In this document: one piece after another, positions 53,202 to 63,959 of the stretch
How the letters are laid out: the number at the start of each line of letters is the position of its first letter
Numbering within the stretch: position 1 is the first letter of the stretch
DNA from: Formosa agariphila KMM 3901
GTDB lineage: Bacteria > Bacteroidota > Bacteroidia > Flavobacteriales > Flavobacteriaceae
Length of the DNA stretch: 64,000 nucleotides
Direction: 5' to 3'
Assembly: GCF_000723205.1 (NCBI RefSeq)
Contig: NZ_HG315671.1
Location: forward strand, 2,672,452-2,736,451
The notes under the pieces: generated by a model
Database searches by the model: none
Seen by the model: only the letters and a program-made list of their open reading frames with translations
What the model was told of the DNA's origin: nothing
Made by a program: the position numbers and the translations under genes

Positions 53202-53648
53202 CTATTTAACAATAAATTCTAAATCAACTTCTGTAGGTGGTAAACATCTAGAATCATCGCAAACCATAAATTCTACAACACCATTTACTGTAAAAGGTAT
53301 ATCTCCCTTCACTTTAACACGTTGTCTAAATTCAACTTCACCATCGAAATATTTTATTTTCATTTCAAAAATAGGATCGTCGATTATATGACCTTGCTCT
53401 TCTTGAGTATTTCCTTTTTTCAAATAATCCTTACTTCCTTTATAAGTAAAAGTTGTAGGAATTGGTCCACCCTCCGGAACTGTTTGAGAATACAAATGCC
53501 ACCCTTGATCTATAGTTGCCGTAGCCACCAATTCATATTCAGTTTCTGAAACTTTAGTCACAGAAGTCGACCATTTTACAGGCTCTAAAATTTGAGCATT
53601 TACAGAACCGACAATCATAAAAACAAGAAGTAATACTATTTTATTCAT
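53202..53648 (-). CDS. Free-standing DsbD-alpha-like periplasmic protein
   Basis: 148 aa with signal peptide (about 1-18, ending VNAQ). Immunoglobulin-like fold of the DsbD N-terminal domain: 'WHLYSQTVPEGGPIPTTFTY', 'VEFRQRVKV' and the redox pair in 'VEFMVCDDSRCLPPTEVDLEF' (CxxxxC). In full DsbD this domain passes electrons to periplasmic partners; here the membrane and thioredoxin parts are absent, so it must work with a partner encoded elsewhere or have another role. Such short versions are common in flavobacteria. Confidence 0.88.
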   Translation of the reverse strand: MNKIVLLLVFMIVGSVNAQILEPVKWSTSVTKVSETEYELVATATIDQGWHLYSQTVPEGGPIPTTFTYKGSKDYLKKGNTQEEQGHIIDDPIFEMKIKYFDGEVEFRQRVKVKGDIPFTVNGVVEFMVCDDSRCLPPTEVDLEFIVK

Positions 53649-53821
53649 AATTAATTATTTTTCATTAAAATTTTGATATAGATGCAATACGGCAGTATCA
53701 CTGATTTCAAATATATGTGAATATCCTATTTATCACATTAAAATAGATTTAAACTTATATATTTTTTAACATTTTGTGTTGTTTATTATCCTTCATAAAA
53801 CCGCTCAAAAATATAAGCATT

Positions 53822-53856
53822 AAAAAACCGTCTAAATATTTTAGACGGTTCTTTTA
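53822..53856. terminator. Terminator after the giant repeat protein gene
   Basis: AACCGTCTAAA (53826-53836) and TTTAGACGGTT (53840-53850), loop TAT, with A-run left and T-run right. It is 22 bp beyond the stop codon of the minus-strand repeat gene. Confidence 0.85.
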
Positions 53857-53871
53857 AACTTTGCTTTTCTA

Positions 53872-56800
53872 TTATTGTAAAATTAATTTTTTAGTAATAG
53901 GCACCCCTCGGCGTTGAATAGATATTAAATAAACCCCTTTAGGATATCTAGACACATCTAAAGTTTCGTGCATCAAGCTTCCATCAGAAGCAATAACTTC
54001 ATTATACAGTAGTTTACCAGACATATCGTAAATTCTAACAGGAGTATTATCTTCTAAACCTGCAATTTTTAAATTTAAAACATCTGTTGCAGGATTCGGA
54101 TACATACTGAATTCAAAATCTAATGGCTCTACTTCTGTATCTTCAACTTTAAAGGCTTCAACAGTTACCATAATATCATCTGTACTAGAACAACCACTAG
54201 CATTATATACTGTAACAGTATAAATTGTAGTTACATTTGGACTTACAGTAATATTTTTGGTAGTTTCTCCTGAACTCCATAAATAACCAGTACCTCCAGA
54301 GGCACTTAAAGTTACTGTTTCACCGTCTTCGATAGTTTGATCGATTCCAGCATTAGCAACTGGTAAAGCATTTACATTTACAGTCACTTCTGCAGTATCC
54401 GATACGCCGTCTTCTGAAACGTCAACACTATAGGTTGTTGTGGTATGTGGTGATACTGAAATTGAGGATGATGTTGATCCGTTACTCCATTTATAACTTG
54501 TTCCGCCGCTAGCGGTAAGTGTAACCGTCTCGCCTTCACAAATCGTTTGATTATCTCCGGCATCGGCTATCACTTCAACTTTATTTGCATTTACAGTAAC
54601 AGTAACTTGGTCTTTATCTGAACAGTCGCCTTCGTTGAAAACTTCAACAGTATAGGTTTTTGTCTGATTTGGTGATACAGTGATATTTTGAGTTGTTTCA
54701 CCGGTATTCCAAATATAACGTGTTCCGCCTGACGCTGATAAAGTGATGCTTTCACCTTGATCAATTATTTTATTAGCGCCAGCATTGGCAACTGGTAATG
54801 CATTTACATTTACAGTCACTTCTGCAGTATCTGAAACGCCGTCTTCTGAAACTTCAACGCTATAGGTTGTTGTTGTATTTGGTGATACTGAAATTGAGGA
54901 TGATGTTGCTCCGTTACTCCACTTGTAACTTGTTCCACCGCTAGCTGTAAGTGTTACCGTTTCACCTTCACAAATCGTTTGATTGTCTCCGGCATCGGCT
55001 ATCACTTCAACTTTATTTGCATTTACAGTAACAGTAACTTGGTCTGAATCTGAACAGTCGCCTGCGTTGAAAACTTCAACAGTATAGGTTTTAGTCTGAT
55101 TTGGTGATACAGTGATATTTTGAGTTGTCTCACCGGTATTCCAAATATATCGTGTTCCGTCTGACGCTGATAAGGTGATGCTTTCACCTTGATCAATTGT
55201 TTTGTTAGCGCCAGCATTAGCAACTGGTAAAGCATTAACATTTACAGTCACTTCTGCAGTATCTGAAACGCCGTCTTCTGAAACTTCAACGCTATAGGTT
55301 GTTGTTGTATGTGGTGATACTGAAATTGATGAGGATGTTGCTCCGTTACTCCACTTATAACTTCTTCCGCCGCTAGCGGTAAGTGTAACCGTCTCACCTT
55401 CACAAATCGTTTGATTGTCTCCGGCATCGGCTATCACTTCAACTTTATTAGCATTTACAGTAACAGTAACTTGGTCTGAATCTGAACAGTCGCCTGCGTT
55501 GAAAACTTCAACAGTATAGGTTTTTGTCTGATTTGGTGATACAGTGATATTTTGGGTTGTTTCACCGGTATTCCAAATATATCTGCTCCGCCTGACGCTG
55601 ATAAAGTGATGCTTTCACCTTGATCAATTGTTTTATTAGCACCAGCATTGGCAACTGGTAAAGCATTTACATTTACAGTCACTTCTGCAGTATCCGATAC
55701 GCCGTCTTCTGAAACTTCAACACTATAGGTTGTTGTTGTATTTGGTGATACTGAAATTGAGGATGATGTTGCTCCGTTACTCCATTTATAACTTGTTCCG
55801 CCGCTTGCGGTAAGTGTTACCGTCTCGCCTTCACAAATCGTCTGATTGTCTCCGGCATCGGCATTAACTTCTATTTGTGGAATGTTTACTGTTACTCGAA
55901 CCTGGTCTGAATCTGAACAGTCGCCTGCGTTGAAAACTTCAACAGTATAGGTTTTAGTCTGATTTGGTGATACTGTGATATTTTGGGTTGTCTCACCGGT
56001 ATTCCAGATATATCGTGTTCCACCTGACGCTGATAAAGTGATGCTTTCACCTTGATCAATTGTTTTATTAGCCCCAGCATTAGCAACTGGTAATGCATTT
56101 ACACTTACAGTCACTTCTGCAGTATCCGATACGCCGTCTTCGAAACTTCAACACTATAGGTTGTTGTTGTATTTGGTGATACTGAAATTGAGGATGATGT
56201 TGCTCCGTTACTCCATTTATAACTTGTTCCGCCGCTTGCGGTAAGTGTTACCGTCTCGCCTTCACAAATCGTTTGATTGTCTCCGGCATCAGCATTAACT
56301 ATTATTTGTGGAATGTTTACTGTAACGGTAACTTGGTCTGAATCTGAACAGTCACCTTCATTGAAAACTTCAACAGTATAGATTTTAGTCTGATTTGGTG
56401 ATACGGTGATATTTTGAGTTGTCTCACCGGTATTCCAAATATAACGTGTTCCACCTGACGCTGATAAAGTGATGCTCTCGCCTTGATCAATTGTTTTATT
56501 AGCGCCAGCATTAGCAACTGGTAATGCATTTACATTTACAGTCACTTCTGCAGTATCCGATACGCCGTCTTCCGAAACTTCAACACTATACGTTGTTGTT
56601 GTATTTGGTGATACTGAAATTGATGATGATGTTGATCCGTTACTCCATTTATAACTTGTTCCGCCGCTAGCGGTAAGTGTAACCGTCTCGCCTTCACAAA
56701 TCGTTTGATTGTCTCCGGCATCGGCAATTACTTCAACTTTATTAGCATTTACAGTAACGGTAACTTGGTCTTGAGATTCACATCCGTTTTGAGACACAGT

Positions 56801-58645
56801 AACGGTATAAGTTGTTGTTTGTTCTGGTGAAACGGTAATATCAGGCGTAGATTCTCCTGTACTCCATTTAATAGATCCTGTTCCAGATACTGACAGCGTA
56901 GTGCTTTCTCCTAAATCAATTGTTTTATCGCTCCCGGCGTTTATCGTTTGCCTGGGAGACACGGTTACTGTAACTTCATCGGAACTTGAACATGTTCCGT
57001 TTGAAGCAGTAACCGTGTACGTGGTTGTTTTATCGGGTTTAACTGTTATTGTTTTGGCTGTCTCGCCTGTACTCCATTTAAAATCACCAGACCCACTCGC
57101 TGTTAGTTGAACAGAACTATCTTCGCAAACTTCAACATCATCACCCGCATCAATTGTTGGTAAATCTTGAACAGTAACTTTCACTTCATCTGTATCTGAA
57201 TTACCAGAATCGTCCTTTCCTGTAACTGTATATGTTGTAGTGCTGTTTGGTGAAACAGTAATACTTTGTGTTTTTTCTCCTGTACTCCATTCGTAAGTTG
57301 AAGCACCTGTAGCTTTTAATGTCACTTCATCATCCTTGCAGATTGTTTGATCTTCACCGGCGTTAACTTCTATATTAACTGCTACATCTGAATCTTGAGA
57401 AAATTCAACAACCCAAGCAAAAGGATGTTTTTGTACTTCTACTTCATCAATTTCCATATTAGATTTAAAAACTAATTTAGTACCGTCTGGACTTACTGAG
57501 GCATGCGGTTCATGATAGTATTTTTTATTTGTTTTTGCATATGTTTTAGAAAACCTATTAACAATAACTTTCCCTGTTACTTTTTCATCTAATTTCACTG
57601 CAAAAATCTCCCTAAACGCCGCATAGTCTTGAGGTTGAGAAATATCTCCATGATCATTTATATATGCCCAACCTGGACGATTTATATTTCGACAACTTAC
57701 ATGTCCACCTGACACATAACTATATTGAATTTCTTTATCATTCCCTTCTAAAGTAATACTTCTAATATAATTATCATCATTTGATACCCAAACTTCTTTC
57801 CCATTTTGATCGAAACCAATATCTCCATGAGGATTGATATCTGTAAGATGTCGAAGTAAATTTAATTTTTTATCGTAGGATTTTGTCCCTTCAAATTTAC
57901 CTCCACCACGTGTATTATATTGAATTAAAACATAATCACCACTCTGAGACATAGATATCCAATTAATATTTGATAATGGAGTGCCTATATTTGTTTCAGT
58001 AACAATTAAATCATTTTTTATATCGTATATAACAACCCAACAATCTGTACCTGAGCTCTGCCTAGTCCCATATAATGAGATATATCTATCATCCGTTGAT
58101 AAATTAGTTTCCGAAGTCCAATGTGATAAAACATTATAATTACTAAAAGTTTTTGTAAAAATTAGATTATTCTTAAAACTTATTGGATCTAACTTATAAA
58201 TTTTAAGAAAATTACTTCGTACTGAAGTACCATAATTAATCAATGGATTGGTATTACTCCACCCTAAATTACCTATATTATTATTAGATAGCAATTTATA
58301 AGTCTTACCATCTAAAATATTTGATGAACTCAATGAAATTAAAGACTGATCAGAATTCCAGGCTTGTCTTTTTGAATATGAATGAACTAAACCAATTACA
58401 TCTCCTCCAAATAGTGATAAATCGGATATACGTGTAATAGTGTTATTGAAATTTTCATCCTGAAATGGCTCTAAATAAGTTGGTAAGGACTTAGGAGGAG
58501 TGTAATTTACTTTACTCATAACAGTTTCTTTAGGATATTGCTGAGCATAAACAGCAGAGTTGCTTAACATTATAAATAGAAATAATCTAATAATAATGTG
58601 AAGCGCTTCAATTTTACTTGAAACGCGAGATTTGGTTAAGTTCAT
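53872..58645 (-). pseudogene. Giant T9SS-secreted protein with beta-propeller and Ig/PKD-like repeats, two frameshifts
   Basis: The span is 4774 bp; adding the two missing bases gives 1591 codons. Order: signal peptide (1-34, ending VYAQ); propeller-like region (about 50-420, 'SKRQAWNSDQSLISLSSS'); three diverged Ig/PKD-like domains ('NAGEDQTICKDDEVTLKATG' type); six copies of a two-domain unit (domain A 'ADAGDNQTICEGETVTLTAS', domain B 'ANAGANKTIDQGESITLSAS'); and a type A T9SS sorting domain (last 80 residues, 'FEFSMYPNPATDVLNLKI' to 'KLILQ'). Relative to sister repeats, one base is missing after 56140 and one near 55583. As written only the first 844 residues are made, without the sorting domain, so the protein would not be anchored. 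If the deletions are assembly errors it is a surface adhesin-like protein. Confidence 0.85.
54170..56750 (-). repeat. Tandem array of six 432-bp repeat units inside the giant T9SS gene
   Basis: The anchor string CCTTCACAAATCG occurs at 54533, 54965, 55397, 55828, 56259 and 56691. Steps are 432, 432, 431, 431 and 432 bp. Each unit encodes 144 residues (two Ig-like domains). The two 431-bp units are exactly those where the reading frame is lost. The units are close to identical at DNA level, indicating recent amplification or gene conversion. Confidence 0.9.
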
Positions 58646-59031
58646 TGTACTAAAAATTTGGGGGCAATTGGGATTATTTCAACTTTACTTCATCAAACTT
58701 ATATATAAATATCATGAAATACATATTTATTCGATAAAGTGTATTGTTTTGAATGAAAAAACTTACTTTAATTTATTAAAAACATCTATTAGCTATAATT
58801 TAAACTCAAAAGTATTTACGATGAAATACACAATTTAGACGTCAAAAGAACAATTTGATTTTTAAAAACTCTATTTACTTTCCAAAGAAATCTATCTATG
58901 TAGTTCAAAAAGCTAATAAACACAGTCCTAAAATCTTTAAATGATAAACGAATAATTTGGTCTTTTAACAAAAAAATAACTATTGAATATCATAATTATA
59001 TACCTTGTTCAAAATTTGACTATATGTCCCA
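58646..59031. other. 386-bp divergent intergenic region
   Basis: Between the giant repeat gene (minus) and the flippase gene (plus). AT-rich, no gene, no hairpin with T-run. A short hydrophobic frame at 58632-58838 begins inside the repeat gene and is not convincing. Confidence 0.5.
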
Positions 59032-60351
59032 ATGGATCAACTAAAACTGTACTATCAGAAATTTAAAATTTATATAACCAACTCTATTTGGGTTGTATTG
59101 AGTTTAGTCATTAGAACATTAATAACTATTTTCATTGTATCTAAAATTGCCAAATTATTAGGAGCAACAGAATTTGGTTGGTATAATTTAGGGATATCTA
59201 TTTTCACAATATTATATTCTTTTTCTACACTAGGATTTGGATATTCCTTTTTAATAAAGTACCTGTCAAATAAGAATTATAATAAAGAAGAAATAATAGG
59301 TACGGCTTTACTTTCAAGATTAGTCGTTTCCTCTCTTATTATCATATTACTATCTTCCTATATATTTTTTTATCAAACAGATTCCCATTATTGGGCTGTG
59401 GTTATAGCTAGTTTATCAATAATATTTCAATCGTCAGAAGTAATTACCACGTATTTTCAATATAAAATGAAAGCAAACATATATGTTCCTATTACACTAG
59501 TTACACTTATAATTGAATCTGTTCTACTAATAGCAGGTATTTATTATGAGCTTGGTTTAATTTATTTTATAACTATTTATTCTCTAGAAAGATTATTTAT
59601 ATTAATCGGTTTATTAATTTTTTTAAATTTTGAAATAAAACTAAAATCTCTCAGTTTCGACAAAAGGTTGTTAAGAAAATTACTTATACAATCTTGGCCT
59701 TTATTACTAGGAGCTTTATTAACAGCTATTTACGCGAGGTTTGACCAGGTATTAATAAAACACTTCCTAACCGCTTATGATTTAGGATTATATGGAACTA
59801 GTATAATTCTTTCTCAAATTTGGTATGTAATCCCCTCACTAATTATTCCAATTATTTTTCCTAAAATTGCGGATTTAAAAACCCAAACAAATAAAAAGAA
59901 ATATTATGATTTGATTTTCACACTTTACGGAATTTTAAATTATTTAGCAATGGGAATAATTGTTTTTATTTACATTTTTGGAAAATATATAATTCTTTAT
60001 CTTTATGGTATAGAGTATATTGAAAGCTTTGACATATTAAAGATATTATGTCTCAATTTAATAATTTCCTTTCAAAGTAATTTAACAACTAATTTAATGA
60101 TTGTGGAAAACGAAGAAAATTATTTATTCAAAATAAAATTTATTGGTGTTATATCTAATATTTTATTAAACATCCTCTTCTTATCTACAATGGGCGTTAA
60201 GTTTGCAGCTTATTCCTTAATTTTATCATCTTTTTTATCTTGGATTTTAATGTCTGTATTTAATAAAAAAATGTTAGAATTATTAAAACTAAATCTTAAA
60301 TCATATTTAATCCCACTTCATTATAAGCAAGTTTTAACTAGCTTTAAATAA
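59032..60351 (+). CDS. Polysaccharide flippase (Wzx-like, oligosaccharide repeat-unit transporter)
   Basis: 439 aa with about twelve to fourteen membrane helices. Family features: 'LLGATEFGWYNLGISIFTILYSFSTLGFGYSFLIKYL' at the N-terminus and 'QSWPLLLGALLTAIYARFDQVLIKHFL...LGLYGTSIILSQIWYVIPSLI' in the second half. It flips lipid-linked repeat units across the inner membrane. More AT-rich than the housekeeping genes, typical of exchanged surface-polysaccharide clusters. Confidence 0.88.
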   Translation: MDQLKLYYQKFKIYITNSIWVVLSLVIRTLITIFIVSKIAKLLGATEFGWYNLGISIFTILYSFSTLGFGYSFLIKYLSNKNYNKEEIIGTALLSRLVVSSLIIILLSSYIFFYQTDSHYWAVVIASLSIIFQSSEVITTYFQYKMKANIYVPITLVTLIIESVLLIAGIYYELGLIYFITIYSLERLFILIGLLIFLNFEIKLKSLSFDKRLLRKLLIQSWPLLLGALLTAIYARFDQVLIKHFLTAYDLGLYGTSIILSQIWYVIPSLIIPIIFPKIADLKTQTNKKKYYDLIFTLYGILNYLAMGIIVFIYIFGKYIILYLYGIEYIESFDILKILCLNLIISFQSNLTTNLMIVENEENYLFKIKFIGVISNILLNILFLSTMGVKFAAYSLILSSFLSWILMSVFNKKMLELLKLNLKSYLIPLHYKQVLTSFK

Positions 60352-60374
60352 TTTGATTAAAAGCCCCAACTAAT

Positions 60375-61610
60375 ATGAAGTATATAATAGCTTTTCTTAT
60401 TATCCTATTTGCATCATTTACTGATATTTTTTTATCTCAAATAGGTATTATACCTGTAGAACCCGCTTATTTTTTAATTCCATTATTTTTTGTATTATGT
60501 CTTTTAAGATATCATTTAAAGGAGCTTACTCAAGTTTTCAAAACACATACCTTTAAATTACTTTTTATTTTCTTATTATTTTCAATAATATATACTTCTT
60601 TTTCTTCCGCCCCAATCGATACTATAATTACTGAGATAACTTTAAATATAATTACAATACTTATTTATATTTTTACAGTCCAGTTTTTCAGATCAGAAAA
60701 CAAAAAAATTATTTTTGCAGTTTTCTTTATATCATTCTTAATACTTTCTTCTAGCATATGGTATGATCTTTTCTTTGGATTACCTAAACACACTCAAGCT
60801 CTTGAAGACCTTGTAAGAAAAGGAGGGTTTGGTGCAAATCCAAATCGGGCCGCTGCTGGTTTAAAATTTTTATCTCTTGGTGCCCTATATTTTTTACAGA
60901 GAAATAATCTAAAACGTAATATGTTTATTTTGGTAATGGTTGCTTCTGTATTTATTACTTTTTCTAGGGGAGGTTTAGTTTCCATACTTTTCATAATTAT
61001 TTTAGGCTATACAAATAATTGGGATACGAAATTCAACATAAACTTTCAAAAGCTTATGAAAAACACATTTAAAATGATAATGGTTCTTGCGAGTTTATAT
61101 ATTGGTCTTTTAGTATTTGCAGACTATATAAAAGAAAAGTTTCCGATTTATGCCGCAGGATCTGCGGGGGAGCGATTAGACTATTTATTAGGAAAAGGTG
61201 ATAGCACGACTCTTTCTGACGATGTTGGCTCTGGTAATGGAAGAGGTGATTTAGTTATAAAATTTGCTAATGAATTTATGTCCCACCCCTTAGGACAGGG
61301 GACTGCTTATAGTTCTGATATTAGAATATTTCCTCAAAACACTCACAACTTTTATCTGTTTATAGGTGTAAACTATGGGTTTATTGTTTTAATTATATAT
61401 CTTATTTATTTACTTTATAGTTTAAAACTTTCATTTACATCGAATAACTTTTTTTATTTCATTTTAGTACTGTTATTACTATTTGAAGGTATTGTTTCGC
61501 ACTATTTTCTATATATAAGGGCTGTTATAATATGTATTGCATTTTTTGACAGTGTTATTATTTTTAAACAAAAAGAAGATTATCAACAAAATTTTATTGA
61601 AAAATTATAA
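60375..61610 (+). CDS. O-antigen polymerase/ligase-like membrane protein
   Basis: 411 aa, about ten to eleven helices with one large periplasmic loop (about 250-320). The Wzy_C/O-antigen-ligase signature is visible: 'VFITFSRGGLVSILFIIIL', 'AAGSAGERLDYLLGKGD', 'FMSHPLGQGTAYS' and 'QNTHNFYLFIGVNYGFIVLIIYL' (conserved His). It polymerises or ligates surface polysaccharide. Starts 24 bp after the flippase. Confidence 0.85.
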   Translation: MKYIIAFLIILFASFTDIFLSQIGIIPVEPAYFLIPLFFVLCLLRYHLKELTQVFKTHTFKLLFIFLLFSIIYTSFSSAPIDTIITEITLNIITILIYIFTVQFFRSENKKIIFAVFFISFLILSSSIWYDLFFGLPKHTQALEDLVRKGGFGANPNRAAAGLKFLSLGALYFLQRNNLKRNMFILVMVASVFITFSRGGLVSILFIIILGYTNNWDTKFNINFQKLMKNTFKMIMVLASLYIGLLVFADYIKEKFPIYAAGSAGERLDYLLGKGDSTTLSDDVGSGNGRGDLVIKFANEFMSHPLGQGTAYSSDIRIFPQNTHNFYLFIGVNYGFIVLIIYLIYLLYSLKLSFTSNNFFYFILVLLLLFEGIVSHYFLYIRAVIICIAFFDSVIIFKQKEDYQQNFIEKL

Positions 61611-62005
61611 ACAGAAATATTTTCTATAAATCTGTATCTCAATTAATCTTTTAAAACATAAAAATATTTAAGCCTATTAATACAAAACTTCATTATATAA
61701 TTTAATTAAAAAATATTATCAATAAACAAACAAAGATTATTAGCCTTAATTATAGTATTATATTATAGAAATTTTTAGCTGTATATAGCAGTGGGCTGTC
61801 AAAAAAAATTAAAAATAATTAGAATAACATACTACTTTAATAAATGAATATAACAATATGTGTAATCTTGGTAGACATTTTATGCTACCTTAAATTCACT
61901 TAGTAATAAAAAAATATTATCGAAGTTACGTTCCATAAGATTATATCAATTAATTCACGACCTTTAGTAAACAATGAGCAACAAAAAATAAATTTAGAAA
62001 TAATT
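61611..62005. other. 395-bp AT-rich region, nothing clear
   Basis: Between polymerase and acetyltransferase genes. The in-frame sequence from ATT 61916 is open into the acetyltransferase for 30 codons but lacks a canonical start. No terminator or repeat recognised. Confidence 0.45.
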
Positions 62006-62596
62006 ATGATTACCTCTAAAAAATTATATAATTTATATTTAATTGCTGATAAAAAAGCGCTCAATATATCTTCTAATTCTATAACAGATAAATTAAAGAA
62101 TTCTTTATTTCCTAGTCCCAACTGGAAATTTCAAAAACTTTTACGAAAGCTAGAATATCATAATAACTGTAAAAATAAAGGTGTTTATAAAATTTATTAT
62201 ATTTATTTAAAATACAAATACCGTAACCTTTCTCAGAAATTAGGATTTTCAATACCTATAAACGTTTTTGGACCAGGTTTATCTATAGTTCATTATGGAA
62301 CTATAGTAGTTAACAGTGCTGCCAAAGTTGGAAAGAATTGTAGAATTCATGTATGTACTAATATTGGAGCATCAGGCGGGTCTAGTAAAGCTCCACAAAT
62401 TGGAGACAATGTATATATAGCTCCTGGTGCCAAAATTTATGGTGATATTACTATAGCTAATAATACTGCTATCGGAGCAAATGCTGTTGTAAATAAATCA
62501 TTTATTGAAGAAAACATGATGATTGCCGGTAATCCAGCTAAAGCAATAAAAAAAATTGATATAAATAGAGTAATTCAATATATAGATACCAATTAA
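62006..62596 (+). CDS. Serine acetyltransferase-like hexapeptide transferase
   Basis: 196 aa. Left-handed beta-helix of hexapeptide repeats (about 75-175): 'INVFGPGLSIVHYGTIVVNSAAKVGKNCRIHVCTNIG', 'PQIGDNVYIAPGAKIYGDITIANNTAIGANAVV', then 'MIAGNPAKAIKKI'. The catalytic His is in 'IVHYGT'. The N-terminal 60 residues are not the CysE helical domain, so a role in polysaccharide O-acetylation is more likely than cysteine synthesis. ATG 62006 is used; the upstream open frame has no start codon. Confidence 0.85.
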   Translation: MITSKKLYNLYLIADKKALNISSNSITDKLKNSLFPSPNWKFQKLLRKLEYHNNCKNKGVYKIYYIYLKYKYRNLSQKLGFSIPINVFGPGLSIVHYGTIVVNSAAKVGKNCRIHVCTNIGASGGSSKAPQIGDNVYIAPGAKIYGDITIANNTAIGANAVVNKSFIEENMMIAGNPAKAIKKIDINRVIQYIDTN

Positions 62597-62603
62597 TTGA
62601 CGT

Positions 62604-62611
62604 GATTTTCA
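62604..62611. repeat. Left target-site duplication of the IS256-family element
   Basis: GATTTTCA, identical to 63952-63959 on the other side of the element. Confidence 0.85.
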
Positions 62612-63951
62612 GGCAGTATCTCATAAACTGTGTAAGTTTTAAAATCTCAGGTTAAATATTAATCTGAGATTTTTTTATTCATTAATTTTAACTTTTACAC
62701 ACTTATGAAACCAGAAGATTTATTAAACGAAGACTTTTTAAAACAATTCAAGAATGCACCAGAGCTAACATCCTTTTTAGAACAGTTGCACAAACGTGGT
62801 ATTGAGAAGTTACTAGAAGGGGAACTAGATGCCCATTTAGACTACGATAAGCACAAAAAAAGTAAAGCAGCCAACCTTCGAAATGGTTACACTAAAAAGA
62901 AATTAAAATCCGTTTTAGGAGAAACAGAGATTCAAGTTCCTCGAGACCGTGATAGTTCTTTTAATCCTTTAATTGTAAAGAAAAGAGAAAGTACAACAGA
63001 AGGCATCGAAAATATTATTATATCGCTTTATGCCAAAGGCATGAGTAACAGTGATATTGAAGAACAAATACGTGAGCTGTACGATTTTAATATTTCTACA
63101 TCCACTATTTCAAGGATTACAGATAAGATTACAGAAGATGTTATTGCTTGGCGGAACAGGCCTTTGGAGGCCACTTACCTAATTGTTTGGATGGATGGCA
63201 TCGTATTTAAAAGTTAGGGAAAACTCTAAAGTCATAAACAAGACTATTTATATTGCAGTAGGCCTGAGAACAGATGGCAAAAAGGAAGTCCTAGGATTAT
63301 GGTTAGGTAAAAATGAATCTTCAGCCTTTTGGATGAGTGTTTTAACCGATATTAAAGCTCGAGGAACTCAAGATATACTTATCACAGCTACCGATAATTT
63401 AAATGGATTTACGGATACTATTAAAACTATTTTTCCGAAATCAACGACTCAAATTTGTGTTGTGCATCAAATAAGAAATTCGTGTCGTTACGTGGTCTGG
63501 AAGGACAAAAAGGAATTTACTCGTGACATGAAGCAAATCTATACTGCTCCTACAAAAGAAGCTGCCAAAGCTGCTTTAAATGACTTCAAAACTAAATGGG
63601 ATTCTAAATATTCTTACGCCATTAAAAGTTGGGAAAATAATTGGGATGAGCTTACAGTATTCTTTGATTTTCCTATTGAAATAAGAACCATAATCTACAC
63701 CACAAATCTTATAGAAAACCTAAATGGAAAGATACGGAAATACACAAAAAACAAACTCTCGTTTCCAACCGATGAAGCAGTTATGAAATCCGTGTTTTTA
63801 GCTTTGAGAGAAAGCACTAAAAAATGGACCATGCCAATCAGAAATTGGGGAGTGATACTAAATCAATTTTTAGCTATATTTGAAAACAGGATTAAGTTAT
63901 AAATAACCTAACCCTGAAATTTTGAACTTACACCCTTTTTAGGATAGTATC
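62612..63951 (+). mobile_element. IS256-family insertion sequence, complete
   Basis: 1340 bp. Imperfect terminal inverted repeats: the left end GGCAGTATCT...GTGTAAGTTTTAAAATCTCAGG matches the reverse complement of the right end GATACTATCC...GTGTAAGTTCAAAATTTCAGGG. An 8-bp direct repeat GATTTTCA flanks it, as expected for this family. It carries one transposase gene. Insertion lies 8 bp beyond the acetyltransferase gene, inside the polysaccharide cluster. Confidence 0.9.
62705..63902 (+). pseudogene. IS256-family transposase, one-base frameshift
   Basis: Two overlapping frames: 62705-63217 (N-terminal, ending '[11 protein letters not shown]') and on to 63902 ('[18 protein letters not shown]...'). 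Removing one A from the run 63209-63212 restores a 398-aa protein. DDE motif: Asp in 'VWMDGIVF', Asp in '[10 protein letters not shown]' and Glu in '[12 protein letters not shown]'; '[14 protein letters not shown]' is the IS256 HQIRNS signature. The family does not normally use programmed frameshifting, so this is either inactivation or a sequence error. Confidence 0.9.
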
Positions 63952-63959
63952 GATTTTCA
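63952..63959. repeat. Right target-site duplication of the IS256-family element
   Basis: GATTTTCA, matching 62604-62611. After it 41 bases remain with nothing callable. Confidence 0.85.

Noticed and set aside
55023..56727. Several 60-72 codon frames on the minus strand within the repeat array
   Set aside because: They are the same out-of-frame reading of successive repeat units; they recur because the DNA repeats.
54170..56750. Possible CRISPR array because of many regularly spaced repeats
   Set aside because: The repeat unit is 432 bp, fully coding (144 codons), without short repeats or unique spacers.
62705..63902. Programmed frameshifting in the transposase
   Set aside because: IS256 transposases are single-frame; the A4 run is not a typical slippery heptamer and no stimulatory hairpin was seen.
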